From an uncultured Bacteroidales bacterium (GTDB lineage: Bacteria > Bacteroidota > Bacteroidia > Bacteroidales > Muribaculaceae): 16,081 bases of DNA. Below the pieces are notes generated by a model. The model was not told the origin of the DNA, did not search any database, and worked only from the letters and a program-made list of their open reading frames with translations. Positions 15,386-16,081 of this stretch are shown piece after piece. A program made the translations under genes and the position numbers. Location: the NCBI GenBank assembly GCA_900554345.1, contig USHH01000027.1, positions 1-16,081 of the forward strand, written 5' to 3'. Numbering within the stretch: position 1 is the stretch's first letter; every line of letters begins with the position of its first letter.

Positions 15386-15442
15386 ATACGCGATCACCCC
15401 CGCATGGATTTGCCGTGCGGGGGTGATTGTCGTGTCGCGTAT
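15386..15442. terminator. Long two-part hairpin between convergent lepA and barrel gene
   Basis: Inner stem TCACCCCCGCA/TGCGGGGGTGA (15394-15404 with 15416-15426, 11 bp, 11-nt loop) is perfect. Outer arms ATACGCGA/TCGCGTAT (15386-15393 with 15435-15442) add 8 bp across an 8-nt one-sided bulge. It fills the 83-bp gap between two converging genes and is symmetric, so it should act on both strands. No T tract follows on either side. Confidence 0.6.
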
Positions 15443-15443
15443 G

Positions 15444-16081
15444 TTATTTCAGGATGGCTGAGCCGGCGGTGCCGCTGCCATACATCTCGTCGCCGTGTTC
15501 CACCTTCTTGCCGTAGCCGAATGTGTAGGAGACATTGATCATTACGCGCCAGTGCTTGGCCGTGTTATATGTCCGGCGGTCGAAGCTGTAGTATTCGCTG
15601 TTTAGTGTCTGGTGAAATTCCTCCCAGGAAGTGCGCAGGAAATTGAAGACGCCGGCGCGGATGTTCCAGCCCTTGCCGCTCCAGCCGAGCTGTATCTGAT
15701 AGCTTGCCGGGCTCCGCTCCACAATGCCACTCTGCTCCTCCTGATAGTGGCTCGGCGTAATATACCAGCTCCAGAGATAGAAATTTCCGAAATAATATGA
15801 GAGCTGGGCAATGCATGTCAGCTCGTTGCGCGTGCTTGCGTATGCACCGGTTGTCTTCCTCATCCAGTACTGCGGGCGCAGTTTGGCTATGAGTCTTCCA
15901 CCGAAGAACTTTGCTGTCGCCGAGATGCCGAGCATGCCGCTGCGGTAGTCGCCGTTGTTGACGTATTTGCGGAGCATGGTGCCTTCGGGCGCGGTGGGGG
16001 AGTAGACGGTGACGCATCGGTTGCCGAGCATGTAGAGGTAGCCGGCGGCCGACAGCCGGCCTTTGTTGTTACATGGGAAAG
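15444..16081 (-). CDS. Outer-membrane beta-barrel (TonB-receptor-like) protein, C-terminal part, cut by window edge
   Basis: The frame stays open past the right edge; codons before the first Met read on as FPCNNKGRLSAAGYLYMLGN, so the Met near 16031 is internal and only the last 212 or so residues are seen. Alternating polar and aromatic strands (YWMRKTTGAYASTRNELTCIAQLSYYFGNF and similar) are typical of the final strands of the Bacteroidota outer-membrane barrel family. The ending VSYTFGYGKKVEHGDEM...GSAILK is a characteristic C-terminus of these proteins. Signal peptide and plug lie outside the window, so neither substrate nor TonB box can be judged. It converges on lepA with the hairpin at 15386-15442 between them. 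Confidence 0.85.
   Translation of the reverse strand, partial: FPCNNKGRLSAAGYLYMLGNRCVTVYSPTAPEGTMLRKYVNNGDYRSGMLGISATAKFFGGRLIAKLRPQYWMRKTTGAYASTRNELTCIAQLSYYFGNFYLWSWYITPSHYQEEQSGIVERSPASYQIQLGWSGKGWNIRAGVFNFLRTSWEEFHQTLNSEYYSFDRRTYNTAKHWRVMINVSYTFGYGKKVEHGDEMYGSGTAGSAILK

Noticed and set aside
1..16081. Mobile elements, CRISPR, tRNA or rRNA, defence or phage genes
   Set aside because: Looked for transposase or integrase products, terminal repeats, regularly spaced repeats and cloverleaf-like sequences; none was seen.

Overview
The window reads as ordinary chromosome of a fairly GC-rich member of the Bacteroidales. A Muribaculaceae-like gut bacterium is my guess, but family level is inference. 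The support is Bacteroidota-type outer-membrane beta-barrel proteins, a PadR–PspC pair, a YozG-like regulator with DUF2975, poor Shine-Dalgarno sites, and promoters of the Bacteroides form TTTG-N19-21-TAnnTTTG. I see no rRNA, tRNA, insertion sequence, phage gene or CRISPR array. Coding density is high and every full-length gene looks intact.

Layout from left to right. Positions 52-3035 (minus) form one unit: a DUF2975 membrane protein, a Cro/CI-type regulator of the YozG family and a secreted M13 zinc metallopeptidase, with a good promoter at 3061-3092. Positions 3118-6499 (minus) hold ftsY, rimO and an isochorismate-synthase-type chorismate enzyme, joined by 4-bp ATGA overlaps. Positions 6589-10539 (minus) are an outer-membrane beta-barrel/TonB-receptor-like protein, a PadR repressor and a PspC-domain membrane protein. 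Their promoter is covered by a 33-bp near-perfect palindrome, the best candidate PadR operator here.

Positions 10793-12027 (minus) carry a SAM-dependent methyltransferase followed, with an ATGA overlap, by a secreted protein of unknown function. Divergent from it are a NupG-like MFS nucleoside transporter (12141-13481) and lepA (13573-15360), both on the plus strand. The right edge cuts a second outer-membrane beta-barrel gene (minus), which converges on lepA across a long hairpin.

How the parts fit: ftsY (membrane targeting of ribosomes), rimO (S12 modification) and lepA (EF-4) serve translation. The PadR, PspC and barrel genes look like a self-regulated envelope module. The DUF2975–HTH–M13 unit looks like a second small regulated envelope module. 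I found no clearly new system. The most interesting leads are the PadR operator with its unusual barrel-first operon, and the methyltransferase/secreted-protein pair.
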